Shown piece by piece: positions 25,528-34,456 of a stretch of DNA of 64,000 nt. Origin of the DNA: Bacteroidales bacterium (GTDB lineage: Bacteria; Bacteroidota; Bacteroidia; Bacteroidales; UBA932); contig JAFROX010000001.1 of NCBI GenBank assembly GCA_017429475.1, forward strand, positions 1 to 64,000, read 5' to 3'. The stretch's first letter is position 1. Each line of letters starts with the position of its first letter. The position numbers and the translations under genes were made by a program. The notes under the pieces were generated by a model. It was not told the origin of the DNA. It was given only the letters and a program-made list of their open reading frames with translations, and did no database searches.

Positions 25528-25535
25528 TATCTTTG
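25528..25535 (+). promoter_or_regulatory. -7 promoter element TATCTTTG
   Basis: A perfect -7 box 14 bases before the ATG at 25550. It probably starts the transcript for the lipoprotein, deoxyribosyltransferase-like, GH2 and GH3 genes. Confidence 0.65.
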
Positions 25536-25549
25536 CATAAAACACTGTT

Positions 25550-26032
25550 ATGCTTATGAATAAGATTACATCAATATTTTTGGCTGTCGCTTTGTTTGCG
25601 CTGGCATCCTGCCAGGACAAGGAAGAAGCCATATTGAAAAGAGTCGACGCGATATACTCCGACGTAGCCGCAGGGCAGATGGATTCCTACGAGCTTAGCA
25701 ATCGCTACTGTTCATCAGACTGGAACAAGACCGTCGCACTGGTAGACGAGTACGACCGCAAGCACAACGAAGGGATGCTCGGTTTCTTCGAGTACGACTA
25801 CTGGGTGCAGGGACAGGATGTAAGCGAGTTCCATATCAGCGACCTTGCCCTTGAAAGCCTCGAAGGCGACACTGCCACAGTAAGCTTCAAGCTCTACAAC
25901 TTCGGCTCCGCAACCCCGATGAGGCTGAAGCTTGTCAAGGAAAAGGGAAGCTGGCAGATCGATGACTTCATCTCGCTCGGCGAGTACCCCACCGACCTGA
26001 AAGCCGCAATGCAGGAATACATTAAAGAATAA
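25550..26032 (+). CDS. Putative lipoprotein, DUF3828-like
   Basis: A 160-residue exported lipoprotein. The signal peptide ends in the lipobox LASCQD, with Cys at about residue 21. The mature part resembles small alpha+beta domains of the NTF2/DUF3828 type: a helical start (AILKRVDAIYSDVAAGQMD), then strands (TATVSFKLYNFG, then RLKLVKEKGSWQIDDFI). A second ATG two codons later (25556) is an equally good start. It is the first gene of the rightward unit that leads to the GH2 and GH3 enzymes. Its function is unknown. Confidence 0.75.
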   Translation: MLMNKITSIFLAVALFALASCQDKEEAILKRVDAIYSDVAAGQMDSYELSNRYCSSDWNKTVALVDEYDRKHNEGMLGFFEYDYWVQGQDVSEFHISDLALESLEGDTATVSFKLYNFGSATPMRLKLVKEKGSWQIDDFISLGEYPTDLKAAMQEYIKE

Positions 26033-26045
26033 ACTAAAACCCGAT

Positions 26046-26645
26046 ATGGTTGGCAGATACAAAGTGATAACCCTGTGCGGAAGCACACGCTTCAAGGAGC
26101 AGTTCTTCGAGGCCCAGAAACGCCTCACACTCGCAGGCAACATAGTTATCAGCGTAGGGCTCTTCGGACACTCAGGAGATGACGAAGTGTGGACCGAGGG
26201 CACCAAGGAGATGCTTGACGATATGCACAAGCGCAAGATCGATATGGCCGACGCCATCTACGTCATCAACGTGGGAGGCTACATCGGCTCCAGCACCCGC
26301 TCCGAGATAGAATATGCCAGAGCCAACGGCAAGGAAGTGTTGTATCTGGAAGAGCCCGGAGAGGCAGCCGCATTGTCAGAGGCAGAACAACGAGTTGCCC
26401 TGCAGAGCGCAAGGATGCGCGAAGTGCAGCGGGCATACCGCCAGGTGCTGGACGGGCTCGAGGCCCTCGAAGCCCAGGAAGACAATATCAAAGCTCTCGA
26501 AGACTATCTCGACGACGGCTGGCAGGCCGACTACGAAGCCGACGAACGCGGAGAGATCGGCAAGACCGTGGACCGTAGCGTGCTGGCACAGGACACATTA
26601 TACGACCTTTTGGAAGACATAGGAGAAATCAATGAAAACATTTAA
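26046..26645 (+). CDS. Deoxyribosyltransferase-like domain fused to DUF4298-like domain
   Basis: A 199-residue two-part protein. Residues 1 to about 105 look like a nucleoside 2-deoxyribosyltransferase or DUF4406-type Rossmann domain (ITLCGSTRFKEQFFEAQKRL at the start, then VINVGGYIGSSTRSEIEYA with the catalytic-type Glu). Residues of about 120-195 resemble DUF4298 (RQVLDGLEALEAQEDNIKAL, then DDGWQADYEADERGEIG). The two parts are normally separate proteins. Its last 14 bases overlap the GH2 start, so the genes are coupled, although a nucleotide-type enzyme in a glycan locus is unexpected. Confidence 0.7.
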   Translation: MVGRYKVITLCGSTRFKEQFFEAQKRLTLAGNIVISVGLFGHSGDDEVWTEGTKEMLDDMHKRKIDMADAIYVINVGGYIGSSTRSEIEYARANGKEVLYLEEPGEAAALSEAEQRVALQSARMREVQRAYRQVLDGLEALEAQEDNIKALEDYLDDGWQADYEADERGEIGKTVDRSVLAQDTLYDLLEDIGEINENI

Positions 26646-28950
26646 GGCAATCATCATTACGGCACTGCTCTGCACGCCGCTGCTGGCAGGAGCGCAGATG
26701 ACCAACCAGCTTTTCGACAAGGGCTGGACTTTTACACATAACGGCCGGACGACGGTAGTAGACCTTCCCCACGACTGGGACATATATACCTCACCCCTTC
26801 CCCGCACCGGCGCCACCGGAACCGGCGGAGGATGGTATGCGGGCGGCAAGGGAGAATACCGCAAGACATTCCGCACTCCCTCCGGACAGCTGGTAAAGCT
26901 CCATTTCGAAGGAGTCTACCAGAATGCGGAAATATTCGTAAACGGACAGAAGGCCGGCCAGCACGGCTACGGCTACACTCCGTTCACCGTGGACATCACC
27001 CGCTTCCTGAGAGGTCAGGGACAGGAGAACGAAGTGGTCGTGAAAGTGGACAACAGCCGGCAGCCCAACTGCCGCTGGTACTCCGGATCCGGCATCTATC
27101 GCCACGTATGGCTCCAGACTATGCAGGCTCTACACGTCGCCGAGAACGGCATATACATCAGGACTCCCAAGGTAACCCTTGACGAAGCCACCGTCGAAGT
27201 GTCAGTGACCGTAGTGAACGAAGGCGCCACAGATAAGAACGCCACTGTCTCCGTAGCGGGAATCGAACGCACATTCGACTTCGCTCCCGGAGAGAGCCGG
27301 ACCGTGGACATCACTTTCTACATCGACAGGCCAAAGCTCTGGTCGCTCGAAAATCCCCATATGTACAACGGATTCGTATCATTGCAGGACAACACAAAAT
27401 GGGCGTACACCGAGCACAGCATCGAGTTCGGCATCCGTTCCGTCGAATTCGACGTGGAGAAGGGTTTCCTGCTCAACGGACAGCCGATCGTCCTCAACGG
27501 AGCCTGCCTCCACAGCGATGACGGAGTACTGGGCGCGATGGCCTTCGACGCAGCCGAAATCCGCAAGGTGAAGTTGATGAAGGATGCCGGCTTCAATGTG
27601 ATCCGCACCAGCCACAATCCCCCGTCAAGGGCGCTAATCAGGGCCTGTGATTCGCTCGGAATGCTTGTCATTGACGAAGCCTTCGACGGCTGGCGCACAG
27701 CCAAGAACCCGTTCGACTACTCCACCCTCATCGATTCCTGCGGCGTCGAGGACGTGCAGGCTATGGTGCTTCGCGACCGCAACAGCCCGTCTGTCATCGC
27801 CTGGAGCATCGGCAACGAAGTCATCGAGCGCAATGAGATTAAGGTTGTATCCACCGCCAAGAAGCTGAAGAAGGCCGTTCTCGAGGCCGACGGCAGCCGT
27901 CCTGTGACGGAGGCCCTCACTTTCTGGGGCAATGAAGTCTGGGAAGACTTCGACCCTCACGCGGAAGTCCTGGACATCGTGGGCTACAACTACAACATAT
28001 ACAAGCACGCAACCGACCACGAACGCGATCCTCAGAGGATAATGTGGCAGACCGAGAGCTATCCGCGCGACGCCTACAGGAACTGGGTTCTTGCCAACGA
28101 AGTGCCCTATGTCGTGGGTGACATCGTCTGGACAGGCCTCGACTATCTTGGAGAGGCTGGAATAGGCCGCTATTACTACGCCGGCGAGACAGCCGGAGAA
28201 CATTATATCCAGGGAGGAATTCCGGAGTGGCACGGAGCATACTGCGGAGACGTCGACATCACCGGATGGCGCAAGCCCATCAGCCACTACCGCGATATGC
28301 TGTGGAACAACAGCGAATCTCTCTATATGGCAGTGAAGGAACCCGACGGCTACCGCGGTGAAATCAAGCAGACTGCCTGGAGCGTATGGCCCACCTGGGA
28401 ATCGTGGACCTGGCCCGGATGGGAAGGCAAGCCCGTAGAGGTGGAAGTCTACACCAAGGCCCCCGAGGTTAGCCTCTTCCTCAACGGCAGGCTGATCGGC
28501 AAGCAGGCGGTCAGCAAAGAGACTCAGTACAAAGCCGTATTCACCGTTCCCTACCAGTCCGGCACCCTGCGCGCCGAGACCAGCCGTGCCAACGTCACGC
28601 TTTCGACTGCCGGTGCTCCCGCAAGGCTCAGGCTGATTCCCGACAAGACCATTATGTCGACCGACGGCCAGGACCTTGCCTTCATAACCGTGGAAGTGGT
28701 GGACAAGAGCGGCAACGTATGTCCTGATGCCGCCATCCCCTGCGACGTCAGCGTATCCGGCTCAGCCAGGCTGCTGGCAGCGGCCAGCGCCGACCTGAAG
28801 GACCTGGAACCCTACACGTCATCGCATTTCACCACCTGGAAAGGCCGCGCCCTGATAGTGGTGCGCAACGACGGCAAGGGCGGCAAGGCCAACGTCATCG
28901 TCAACTCTTCCCTCCCCGCCGCGAAACTCGACCTCCAGACCAGACGATAA
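26632..28950 (+). CDS. GH2 family beta-galactosidase-like enzyme
   Basis: A 772-residue secreted glycoside hydrolase with an N-terminal signal peptide ending near AGAQ (residue 21). Order of domains: sugar-binding jelly roll (about 25-190, with WYSGSGIYRHVWL), immunoglobulin-like domain (190-290), TIM barrel (about 295-590) and C-terminal DUF4982/Ig-like domains. The acid/base is the Glu of IAWSIGNEV near residue 395. The Glu of MWQTESYPRD near 474 is the likely nucleophile. Most such Bacteroidota enzymes are periplasmic beta-galactosidases, but beta-glucuronidase or related activity is possible. It precedes the GH3 gene by 19 bases. Confidence 0.88.
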   Translation: MKTFKAIIITALLCTPLLAGAQMTNQLFDKGWTFTHNGRTTVVDLPHDWDIYTSPLPRTGATGTGGGWYAGGKGEYRKTFRTPSGQLVKLHFEGVYQNAEIFVNGQKAGQHGYGYTPFTVDITRFLRGQGQENEVVVKVDNSRQPNCRWYSGSGIYRHVWLQTMQALHVAENGIYIRTPKVTLDEATVEVSVTVVNEGATDKNATVSVAGIERTFDFAPGESRTVDITFYIDRPKLWSLENPHMYNGFVSLQDNTKWAYTEHSIEFGIRSVEFDVEKGFLLNGQPIVLNGACLHSDDGVLGAMAFDAAEIRKVKLMKDAGFNVIRTSHNPPSRALIRACDSLGMLVIDEAFDGWRTAKNPFDYSTLIDSCGVEDVQAMVLRDRNSPSVIAWSIGNEVIERNEIKVVSTAKKLKKAVLEADGSRPVTEALTFWGNEVWEDFDPHAEVLDIVGYNYNIYKHATDHERDPQRIMWQTESYPRDAYRNWVLANEVPYVVGDIVWTGLDYLGEAGIGRYYYAGETAGEHYIQGGIPEWHGAYCGDVDITGWRKPISHYRDMLWNNSESLYMAVKEPDGYRGEIKQTAWSVWPTWESWTWPGWEGKPVEVEVYTKAPEVSLFLNGRLIGKQAVSKETQYKAVFTVPYQSGTLRAETSRANVTLSTAGAPARLRLIPDKTIMSTDGQDLAFITVEVVDKSGNVCPDAAIPCDVSVSGSARLLAAASADLKDLEPYTSSHFTTWKGRALIVVRNDGKGGKANVIVNSSLPAAKLDLQTRR

Positions 28951-28969
28951 ATCATAACACCTATAGACT

Positions 28970-30937
28970 ATGAAAAAACTACTCACCCTTATTATCCTGG
29001 CTTCGGTCCTGTTCTCCTGCAAGCACTACGAGCAGCCTGAACTCGGCACCAGAAGCGTATCGATAATCAACAAAGGCGGCCTGCAGTTCAAGGACCTCAA
29101 CAAGAACGGCAAGCTCGACAAGTATGAAGACTGGCGCCTTACTCCCGAGCAGAGGGCGGCAGACCTGCTCCGGCAGATGACGATCGACGAAAAGGTCGGT
29201 TTTATGATCATCTCCCAGATCAATATGGGTCCCCAGGGCACTTCCGAGCTCAACGAGCGCGACCAGGTGACCAACCGCAACAACTTCACCGGCGAAGCCG
29301 CTGACGAGTCCATCAACGTATCCGGAACCACAAAGGGTATAATGGAAAGGCATCTTCGCCACTTCATTCTCCGCGCCAACGCTCCTGCAAGGATTATGGC
29401 CGAGTGGGCAAACAACGTGCAGGCAGTGGCTGAGGGCAGCCGTCTCGGCATCCCCGCCATCTTCGCATCCAACCCCCGCAACCACGTCGCAGTGGACAAC
29501 TCTCTCGGCCTTAACGTCGGCAACAGCTACTTCACCCAGTGGCCCGGAACACTCGGCCTTGGAGCAGCCAACGACCCTGAGCTCGTCTACCAGTTCGCAA
29601 AGAGCGCCGCTGCCGAATGGGCCGCCTGCGGCATCCGCAAAGGCTATATGTATCAGCTCGACCTCTCTACCGAGCCCCGCTGGAGCAGGATTGAAGGCAC
29701 CTTCGGCGAGGATGCCGACAGGGTAGCCGCCATCGCCACCCAGCTTGTGAAAGGATTCCAGGGAGAGCAACTCGGCCCTCAGTCAGTGGCCCTGACAATG
29801 AAGCACTTCCCGGGCGGCGGTCCGGAAATGAAAGGATGGGATTCCCACTACAGCTACGGTATGAACCTGGTTTATCCCGGCGGAATGTTCGACTACCACA
29901 TCAAGCCCTTCAAGGCAGCCGTGGATGCAGGCGTTTCAGGCATTATGCCCTACTACGCCCGTCCTCACGAGACTCAGTACGAAGAAGTGGGCTCGGCATT
30001 CAACCAGGGCCTGCTCACCGACCTGCTCCGAAACACTCTCGGCTTCAAAGGCCTTGTCAACTCCGATACAGGCCCCATCAACAATATGCCCTGGGGCGTA
30101 GAGGACCTAACCTATCAGGAGCGCTATGCCAAGGCTGTCGCTGCTGGAACCGACCTGTTCTCCGGCGGGGCTGACATCAAGAACCTCAAGGCCACCTACG
30201 ATGCAGGTATGATCACCGACGAGCAGATCGACAGGGCCGTCACAAGGCTGCTCATCGAGAAGTTCCAGATGGGTCTCTTCGAGAATCCCTATGTGGATCC
30301 CGACAAGGCTGAAGCCACCGCGAACAGCGAAGAGTTCCGTGCCATGGCAGAGACCGCATTCCGCAAATCAATTGTGCTGATGCGCAACGAAGGCTCCGTG
30401 CTTCCTCTCAAGAAAGGAGTGAAACTCTATGTCGAGAGAGTCGATGCCGGCGGAGCGCACAATGCCGTGCAGGTTCCCGACAACAAATGGGATGTCGAGT
30501 TCGTTGACTCGCCTGCCAAAGCTGATGCCGTTGTCTTCTGGGTATTCCCAGGTATGGCCGGCAGGGGCGGCGGATTCCTCGGCGGTGCAGCCGGAAACGC
30601 GCCCATCAGCAATCTTCTTTCGGCCAACAACATCGACGTGCGCTACATCAATACCGTTGCAGGCCGCAAGCCGACCGTCGTTGCCGTGAACTGCAGCAGG
30701 CCGTGGGTTCTGAGCGAACTTCAGGGCGGTGCCGCAAAAGCCTGGATCGCAACTTTCGGAACCACCCTTCCGGCACTTCTCGACGTAGTTACAGGCAAGT
30801 TCAATCCTACGGGCAAGATGCCGTTCGGCCTCCCTTCTTCACAGGAAGCCGTCGAGAACAACAAGGAAGACGTGCCCAGTTCTATGGAAGCCGAGGGCTA
30901 TGCCCTCATCCCCTGCGGCGCAGGTCTGAGCTACTAG
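28970..30937 (+). CDS. GH3 family beta-glucosidase-like lipoprotein
   Basis: A 655-residue exported GH3 enzyme with a lipobox (LFSCKHY, Cys at about 17). An EF-hand-like calcium loop follows (DLNKNGKLDKYEDW). The (beta/alpha)8 domain contains MKHFPGGGPEMKGWDSHY (the KHF..G..........H signature) and the nucleophile Asp in VNSDTG near residue 365. The second alpha/beta domain runs from about 470 to the end (VVAVNCSRPWVLSEL, NPTGKMPFGLP). The usual fibronectin-like third domain is missing, so this is a short version. The likely activity is beta-glucosidase or beta-xylosidase on oligosaccharides released by partners. Confidence 0.9.
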   Translation: MKKLLTLIILASVLFSCKHYEQPELGTRSVSIINKGGLQFKDLNKNGKLDKYEDWRLTPEQRAADLLRQMTIDEKVGFMIISQINMGPQGTSELNERDQVTNRNNFTGEAADESINVSGTTKGIMERHLRHFILRANAPARIMAEWANNVQAVAEGSRLGIPAIFASNPRNHVAVDNSLGLNVGNSYFTQWPGTLGLGAANDPELVYQFAKSAAAEWAACGIRKGYMYQLDLSTEPRWSRIEGTFGEDADRVAAIATQLVKGFQGEQLGPQSVALTMKHFPGGGPEMKGWDSHYSYGMNLVYPGGMFDYHIKPFKAAVDAGVSGIMPYYARPHETQYEEVGSAFNQGLLTDLLRNTLGFKGLVNSDTGPINNMPWGVEDLTYQERYAKAVAAGTDLFSGGADIKNLKATYDAGMITDEQIDRAVTRLLIEKFQMGLFENPYVDPDKAEATANSEEFRAMAETAFRKSIVLMRNEGSVLPLKKGVKLYVERVDAGGAHNAVQVPDNKWDVEFVDSPAKADAVVFWVFPGMAGRGGGFLGGAAGNAPISNLLSANNIDVRYINTVAGRKPTVVAVNCSRPWVLSELQGGAAKAWIATFGTTLPALLDVVTGKFNPTGKMPFGLPSSQEAVENNKEDVPSSMEAEGYALIPCGAGLSY

Positions 30938-30958
30938 AATCAGCCACATAAAAAAACG

Positions 30959-30984
30959 AATGCCCCGGTTCTCGCCGGGGCATT
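30959..30984. terminator. Terminator after the GH3 gene
   Basis: AATGCCCCGG and CCGGGGCATT form a perfect 10-bp stem with loop TTCTCG, preceded by seven A and followed by TTGCTTTT. It can serve the GH3 gene and the convergent P-type ATPase gene. Confidence 0.8.
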
Positions 30985-31059
30985 TGCTTTTATATGCATT
31001 GAGATACTACTCCATACATCTTGTAGATTTCGATGACGGTCTTCATCATTCCCTACAAC

Positions 31060-32964
31060 TCACTTCAGCGCGCGCATCGAATTGAGCACGGCCAGTACGG
31101 TGACTCCTACGTCGGCGAACACCGCCATCCACATCGTGGCTATGCCGAATGCCGCCAGCAGCAGCACGAGAATCTTTATGCCTATCGAGAACCAGGTGTT
31201 CTCCCGGGCGATGCGAAGGGTGCGGCGGGCTATCTGCGCGGCGAGGGCGACTTTAGAAGGTTTGTCGTCCATAAGCACAACGTCCGCGGCTTCGATCGCG
31301 GCATCCGAGCCGAGGGCTCCCATTGCGATGCCTATGTCGGCACGGGCCAGCACCGGGGCGTCGTTGATGCCGTCTCCCACGAAGGCCAGCGTACTTCCTG
31401 CGGGCCTGGAGGCCAGCAGTTCTTCCACACGGCTCACCTTGCCGGCCGGCATCAGGCCTGCGTGCCACTCGTCGACTCCTGTCTCCGCAGCCACTTCCCT
31501 GGCCACGTCCTCGTGGTCTCCGGTGAGCATCACGGTCTTCGAAACTCCGAGCTCCCTGAGGTCCCGGATGGCCTGCGCTGCGTCGGCCTTGATGCGGTCC
31601 GAAATCACGATATGCCCAAGATAGGTGCCGTCCTGGCTGATGTGGATCACCGTTCCCGTCTTCTCGCACGGATGCCACTGCGCGCCTGTGAATTCCATCA
31701 TCGAACTGTTGCCGACGTGGATCCTGCTGCCGTTGACCGTGGCGCTGATGCCTTTGCCGGCCACTTCCTGGACGTCTTCGATCAAGCAGTCGTCATTCTC
31801 TTCGGGATATGCTGCACGCAGCGAGGCGGCTATGGGATGGGTGCTGAAACGTTCCACGTGAGCCGCCAGATGGAGCAGTTCCTTCTCCTCTATTATTTCG
31901 GGATGGACGGCCACGACTTCGAACACTCCTTCGGTGAGGGTGCCGGTCTTGTCGAAGACCACCGTATCCATCCTCGAGAGCGCCTCAAGATAGTTGGAGC
32001 CCTTGACTAGTATGCCTTTGCGGGATGCTCCGCCTATGCCGCCGAAGAATGCCAGGGGCACGCTGAGCACCAGGGCGCAGGGGCAGGAAACCACAAGGAA
32101 CATCAGGGCCCGGTAGAGCCAGGTGGAGAACGTGCCGCCGAACAGCGGAGGGATCACAGCCAGCAGCACGGCGGCTGCCACGACTATAGGCGTATATACC
32201 TTTGCGAAACGGGTTATGAAGTTCTCGCTGCGGGACTTGTTCTCGGATGCGTGCTCCACGAGTTCAAGTATGCGGGATGCAGTGGACTCGCCGAACTCTT
32301 TGGTGACTTTCACGCGGAGCACTCCGCTAAGGTTCACGCAGCCCGACAGTATCTCGTCTCCTTCCCCGATCTTGCGGGGAACGCTCTCTCCGGTCAGGGC
32401 GACGGTGTCGAGGCTTGAAGAACCCTCTTCCACAATTCCGTCCACCGGCACTTTTTCTCCGGGCCTTATCACTATCATATCCCCGGGCTTGAGTTCCTCG
32501 CAGTGGACCACTGCGATCTCGCCGTCACGCTCCAGGTTCGCCGTGTCGGGGCAGATGTCCATCAGATGCGCTATGCTCTTGCGGCTGCGTCCTTCGGCTA
32601 TGCCTTCGAACAGTTCTCCGATCTGGAAGAAAAGCATCACGAAGACCGCCTCCGGGAACTGGGTGGCCGCTTCCGGCAAGAAACCGATGCCAAGGGCTCC
32701 GAGGGTAGCGACGCTCATCAGGAAATTCTCGTCGAGGGCTTCGCCGTGGGCCAGGCTTTCAGCAGCCTCCTTCAGCGTGTCCCATCCGGCCACGAGATAA
32801 GGCACCAGATAGACAATCAGGAGCTGCCAGGTGGCAAGGTTGGTTTTCTTCTCTATGATTACGGCTGCTACAAGCAGCAATGCAGCGACGGCTATCCTTA
32901 TCAGGTTGCCGCGTGTTTCGTTCTCTTCTTCGTAATGGTGGTGTTCGTGATGTTCGTGTGCCAT
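31060..32964 (-). CDS. Heavy-metal P-type ATPase (zinc/cadmium exporter type)
   Basis: A 634-residue P1B-type ATPase of the inner membrane. It begins with a His-rich metal-binding tail (MAHEHHEHHHYEEE) in place of a ferredoxin-like domain. The CPC metal site in transmembrane helix 6 is at about residue 293, the phosphorylated Asp of DKTGT at about 338, the TGES actuator motif near 190 and GDGINDAP in the C-terminal part. These match ZntA/CadA-type Zn2+, Cd2+ or Pb2+ exporters. A Fur-family gene directly upstream and its own promoter with a palindrome suggest metal-responsive control. Confidence 0.92.
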   Translation of the reverse strand: MAHEHHEHHHYEEENETRGNLIRIAVAALLLVAAVIIEKKTNLATWQLLIVYLVPYLVAGWDTLKEAAESLAHGEALDENFLMSVATLGALGIGFLPEAATQFPEAVFVMLFFQIGELFEGIAEGRSRKSIAHLMDICPDTANLERDGEIAVVHCEELKPGDMIVIRPGEKVPVDGIVEEGSSSLDTVALTGESVPRKIGEGDEILSGCVNLSGVLRVKVTKEFGESTASRILELVEHASENKSRSENFITRFAKVYTPIVVAAAVLLAVIPPLFGGTFSTWLYRALMFLVVSCPCALVLSVPLAFFGGIGGASRKGILVKGSNYLEALSRMDTVVFDKTGTLTEGVFEVVAVHPEIIEEKELLHLAAHVERFSTHPIAASLRAAYPEENDDCLIEDVQEVAGKGISATVNGSRIHVGNSSMMEFTGAQWHPCEKTGTVIHISQDGTYLGHIVISDRIKADAAQAIRDLRELGVSKTVMLTGDHEDVAREVAAETGVDEWHAGLMPAGKVSRVEELLASRPAGSTLAFVGDGINDAPVLARADIGIAMGALGSDAAIEAADVVLMDDKPSKVALAAQIARRTLRIARENTWFSIGIKILVLLLAAFGIATMWMAVFADVGVTVLAVLNSMRALK

Positions 32965-32989
32965 AGCTTTGCTTTTCTTGTTTCGCCTG

Positions 32990-33024
32990 CAAAGTTATGG
33001 TGCCGGACGTGCAACTCAGTTGCA
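32990..33024 (-). promoter_or_regulatory. P-type ATPase promoter and TGCAAC palindrome
   Basis: TAACTTTG on the minus strand (32990-32997) is a perfect -7 box 25 bases before the ATPase ATG. The inverted repeat TGCAAC-TCA-GTTGCA at 33010-33024 overlaps the stop codon of the Fur-family gene and lies where the -33 region should be. It may be the binding site of that regulator. Confidence 0.55.
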
Positions 33025-33441
33025 ATGTTTGCGGCACTCCGGGCAGACGCCGCTCACCATATAGTTGACCGATTCTCCCCCGTACCCTTCCGGAAGCTCG
33101 ACATCGGGAATCGAGATGTCTTCGAGGCAAAAGGTCTTGCGGCAGCGAGTGCAGTAGAAATGCACGTGCGCGTCGTCATCGTGACCGTCGGAATGGCTGT
33201 GGCAAAGTTCGTAGCGGACTCCGTCGCCTCCGTCCTGAATGGTGTGGACAAGATGCTGCTCCCTGAACAGGGCGAGGGTGCGGCTTATGCCCGACTTGTC
33301 GATGGTGCCTATCGCCTCCTCGAGCTCCATCATCGACATCGGCCTCCCGCCGTCACGGAGCGTGGCGGCGACGAGGATGCGGTTGGCGGTGGGTTTCACA
33401 CCGTGGTGCATCATCAGGTCTATGATATCGTTTTCAGCCAT
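33016..33441 (-). CDS. Fur-family metal-dependent regulator (Zur-like)
   Basis: A 141-residue Fur-family repressor. The winged helix covers about 1-80 (HHGVKPTANRILVAATL, then SISRTL-type recognition helix as KSGISRTLALF). The C-terminal dimer and metal domain follows: a His-rich SHSDGHDDDAHVHFYC segment and two CxxC pairs (CTRC and CPEC) that hold structural zinc. Located directly before the zinc-type ATPase on the same strand, it probably controls zinc homeostasis. Zur-like is the best guess, but PerR- or Fur-type function cannot be excluded. Confidence 0.88.
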   Translation of the reverse strand: MAENDIIDLMMHHGVKPTANRILVAATLRDGGRPMSMMELEEAIGTIDKSGISRTLALFREQHLVHTIQDGGDGVRYELCHSHSDGHDDDAHVHFYCTRCRKTFCLEDISIPDVELPEGYGGESVNYMVSGVCPECRKHCN

Positions 33442-33449
33442 TTACAATG

Positions 33450-33488
33450 CAAAAGTAGCCATATAATCTGATTTTTGTAGTACTTTTG
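33450..33488. promoter_or_regulatory. Divergent promoters of the Fur-family gene and VanX-like gene
   Basis: Two TACTTTTG boxes face away from each other: 33450-33457 on the minus strand for the regulator and 33481-33488 on the plus strand for the dipeptidase gene. Only about 25 bases separate them, so one bound protein could influence both. Confidence 0.65.
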
Positions 33489-33515
33489 ACAACTCATTGC
33501 AACAACGGCACTACT

Positions 33516-34208
33516 ATGAAAAGCAATTCATTTCTTGCCTGTCTGGCACTCACCTGCCTGATCGCACTCACCTGCGGCATGACCCCCGATCCGTCTCTCG
33601 ACAAGTCAGGCTTCGTCAACATTGCCGAAGAGATTCCTGACGTGATGCTCGAGGTGCGCTACTACAGCACATACAACTTCGTTGGAGACCGCATCGACGG
33701 CTACAATGCACCGGTTTCATATATCACCCGCGAAGCCGCCGAGGCTCTCAAGAAAGCCAGCGACGCCGCGATGAAGGACGGCTACCGCATCCGAGTATAT
33801 GACGCATACAGGCCCCAGATGGCCGTCGACCACTTCAAGGCCTGGGCGAAAGACATAGCCGACACAAGGATGAAGGAATACTTCTATCCCGACCTGGACA
33901 AGTCGGTACTGTTCGAACAGGGATACATCGCATCGCGTTCCGGACACTCCAGGGGCAGCACTATCGACCTCACCCTTTTCGATATGCGCACGGGCCACAA
34001 CGTGGATATGGGCGGCACTTTCGACTATTTCGGGGAGCTGTCACATCCCGACTACACTGACATCACCGCTGAGCAATATGCCAACCGAATGTATCTTCGC
34101 AAGATTATGGTCGATGCAGGCTTCAAGCCTCTGACCACCGAATGGTGGCACTTCATCCTTGCGAACGAGCCTTATCCCGACACCTATTTCAATTTCCCGA
34201 ACGAGTAG
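33516..34208 (+). CDS. D-alanyl-D-alanine dipeptidase, VanX-like (M15D)
   Basis: A 230-residue exported zinc dipeptidase. The signal peptide covers about 1-22. The zinc site is formed by SGHSRGSTIDL (the SxHxxGxAxD motif) and EWWHF, and the upstream RVYDAYRPQ is also typical for the family. VanX-type enzymes cleave D-Ala-D-Ala; chromosomal homologues outside vancomycin clusters probably serve peptidoglycan recycling. No VanA or VanH homologue is present, so resistance is not implied. I start at the ATG at 33516, because an upstream in-frame ATG lies inside the promoter. Confidence 0.9.
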   Translation: MKSNSFLACLALTCLIALTCGMTPDPSLDKSGFVNIAEEIPDVMLEVRYYSTYNFVGDRIDGYNAPVSYITREAAEALKKASDAAMKDGYRIRVYDAYRPQMAVDHFKAWAKDIADTRMKEYFYPDLDKSVLFEQGYIASRSGHSRGSTIDLTLFDMRTGHNVDMGGTFDYFGELSHPDYTDITAEQYANRMYLRKIMVDAGFKPLTTEWWHFILANEPYPDTYFNFPNE

Positions 34209-34211
34209 CGG

Positions 34212-34433
34212 CTACTCGGATTCCACATCCTGGGCATCCTCTTTCGGAAGACCGGATTTGCGCCGCTTGCGCCAGATGCTGCGCGCCTTCAATTTGCGCA
34301 TCATCCTGGTCCACACTCCACGCTGGCGATGGAACTCTTCCGTCGCGCCCTTGAAGAAGCCTTTTATGCCCGCAAGCACTATCAGCGCTGCGAATACTAT
34401 GAGTGTGGCGATGGTGATTATGAGTATCAGCAT
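34212..34433 (-). CDS. Small single-pass membrane protein
   Basis: A 73-residue protein with one N-terminal hydrophobic segment (about residues 2-23, LILIITIATLIVFAALIVL) and a strongly basic cytoplasmic tail (MMRKLKARSIWRKRRKSG). It starts 23 bases after the rhomboid gene on the same strand and may be co-transcribed with it. I do not recognise a family. The charge pattern looks real, but the gene is short. Confidence 0.5.
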   Translation of the reverse strand: MLILIITIATLIVFAALIVLAGIKGFFKGATEEFHRQRGVWTRMMRKLKARSIWRKRRKSGLPKEDAQDVESE

Positions 34434-34456
34434 ACGGCAAAGATAGCAAACTTCTG

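Noticed and set aside
33516..34208. Vancomycin resistance determinant
   Set aside because: Only a VanX-like dipeptidase is present, with no ligase, VanH or VanRS genes, so a cell-wall recycling function is more likely.
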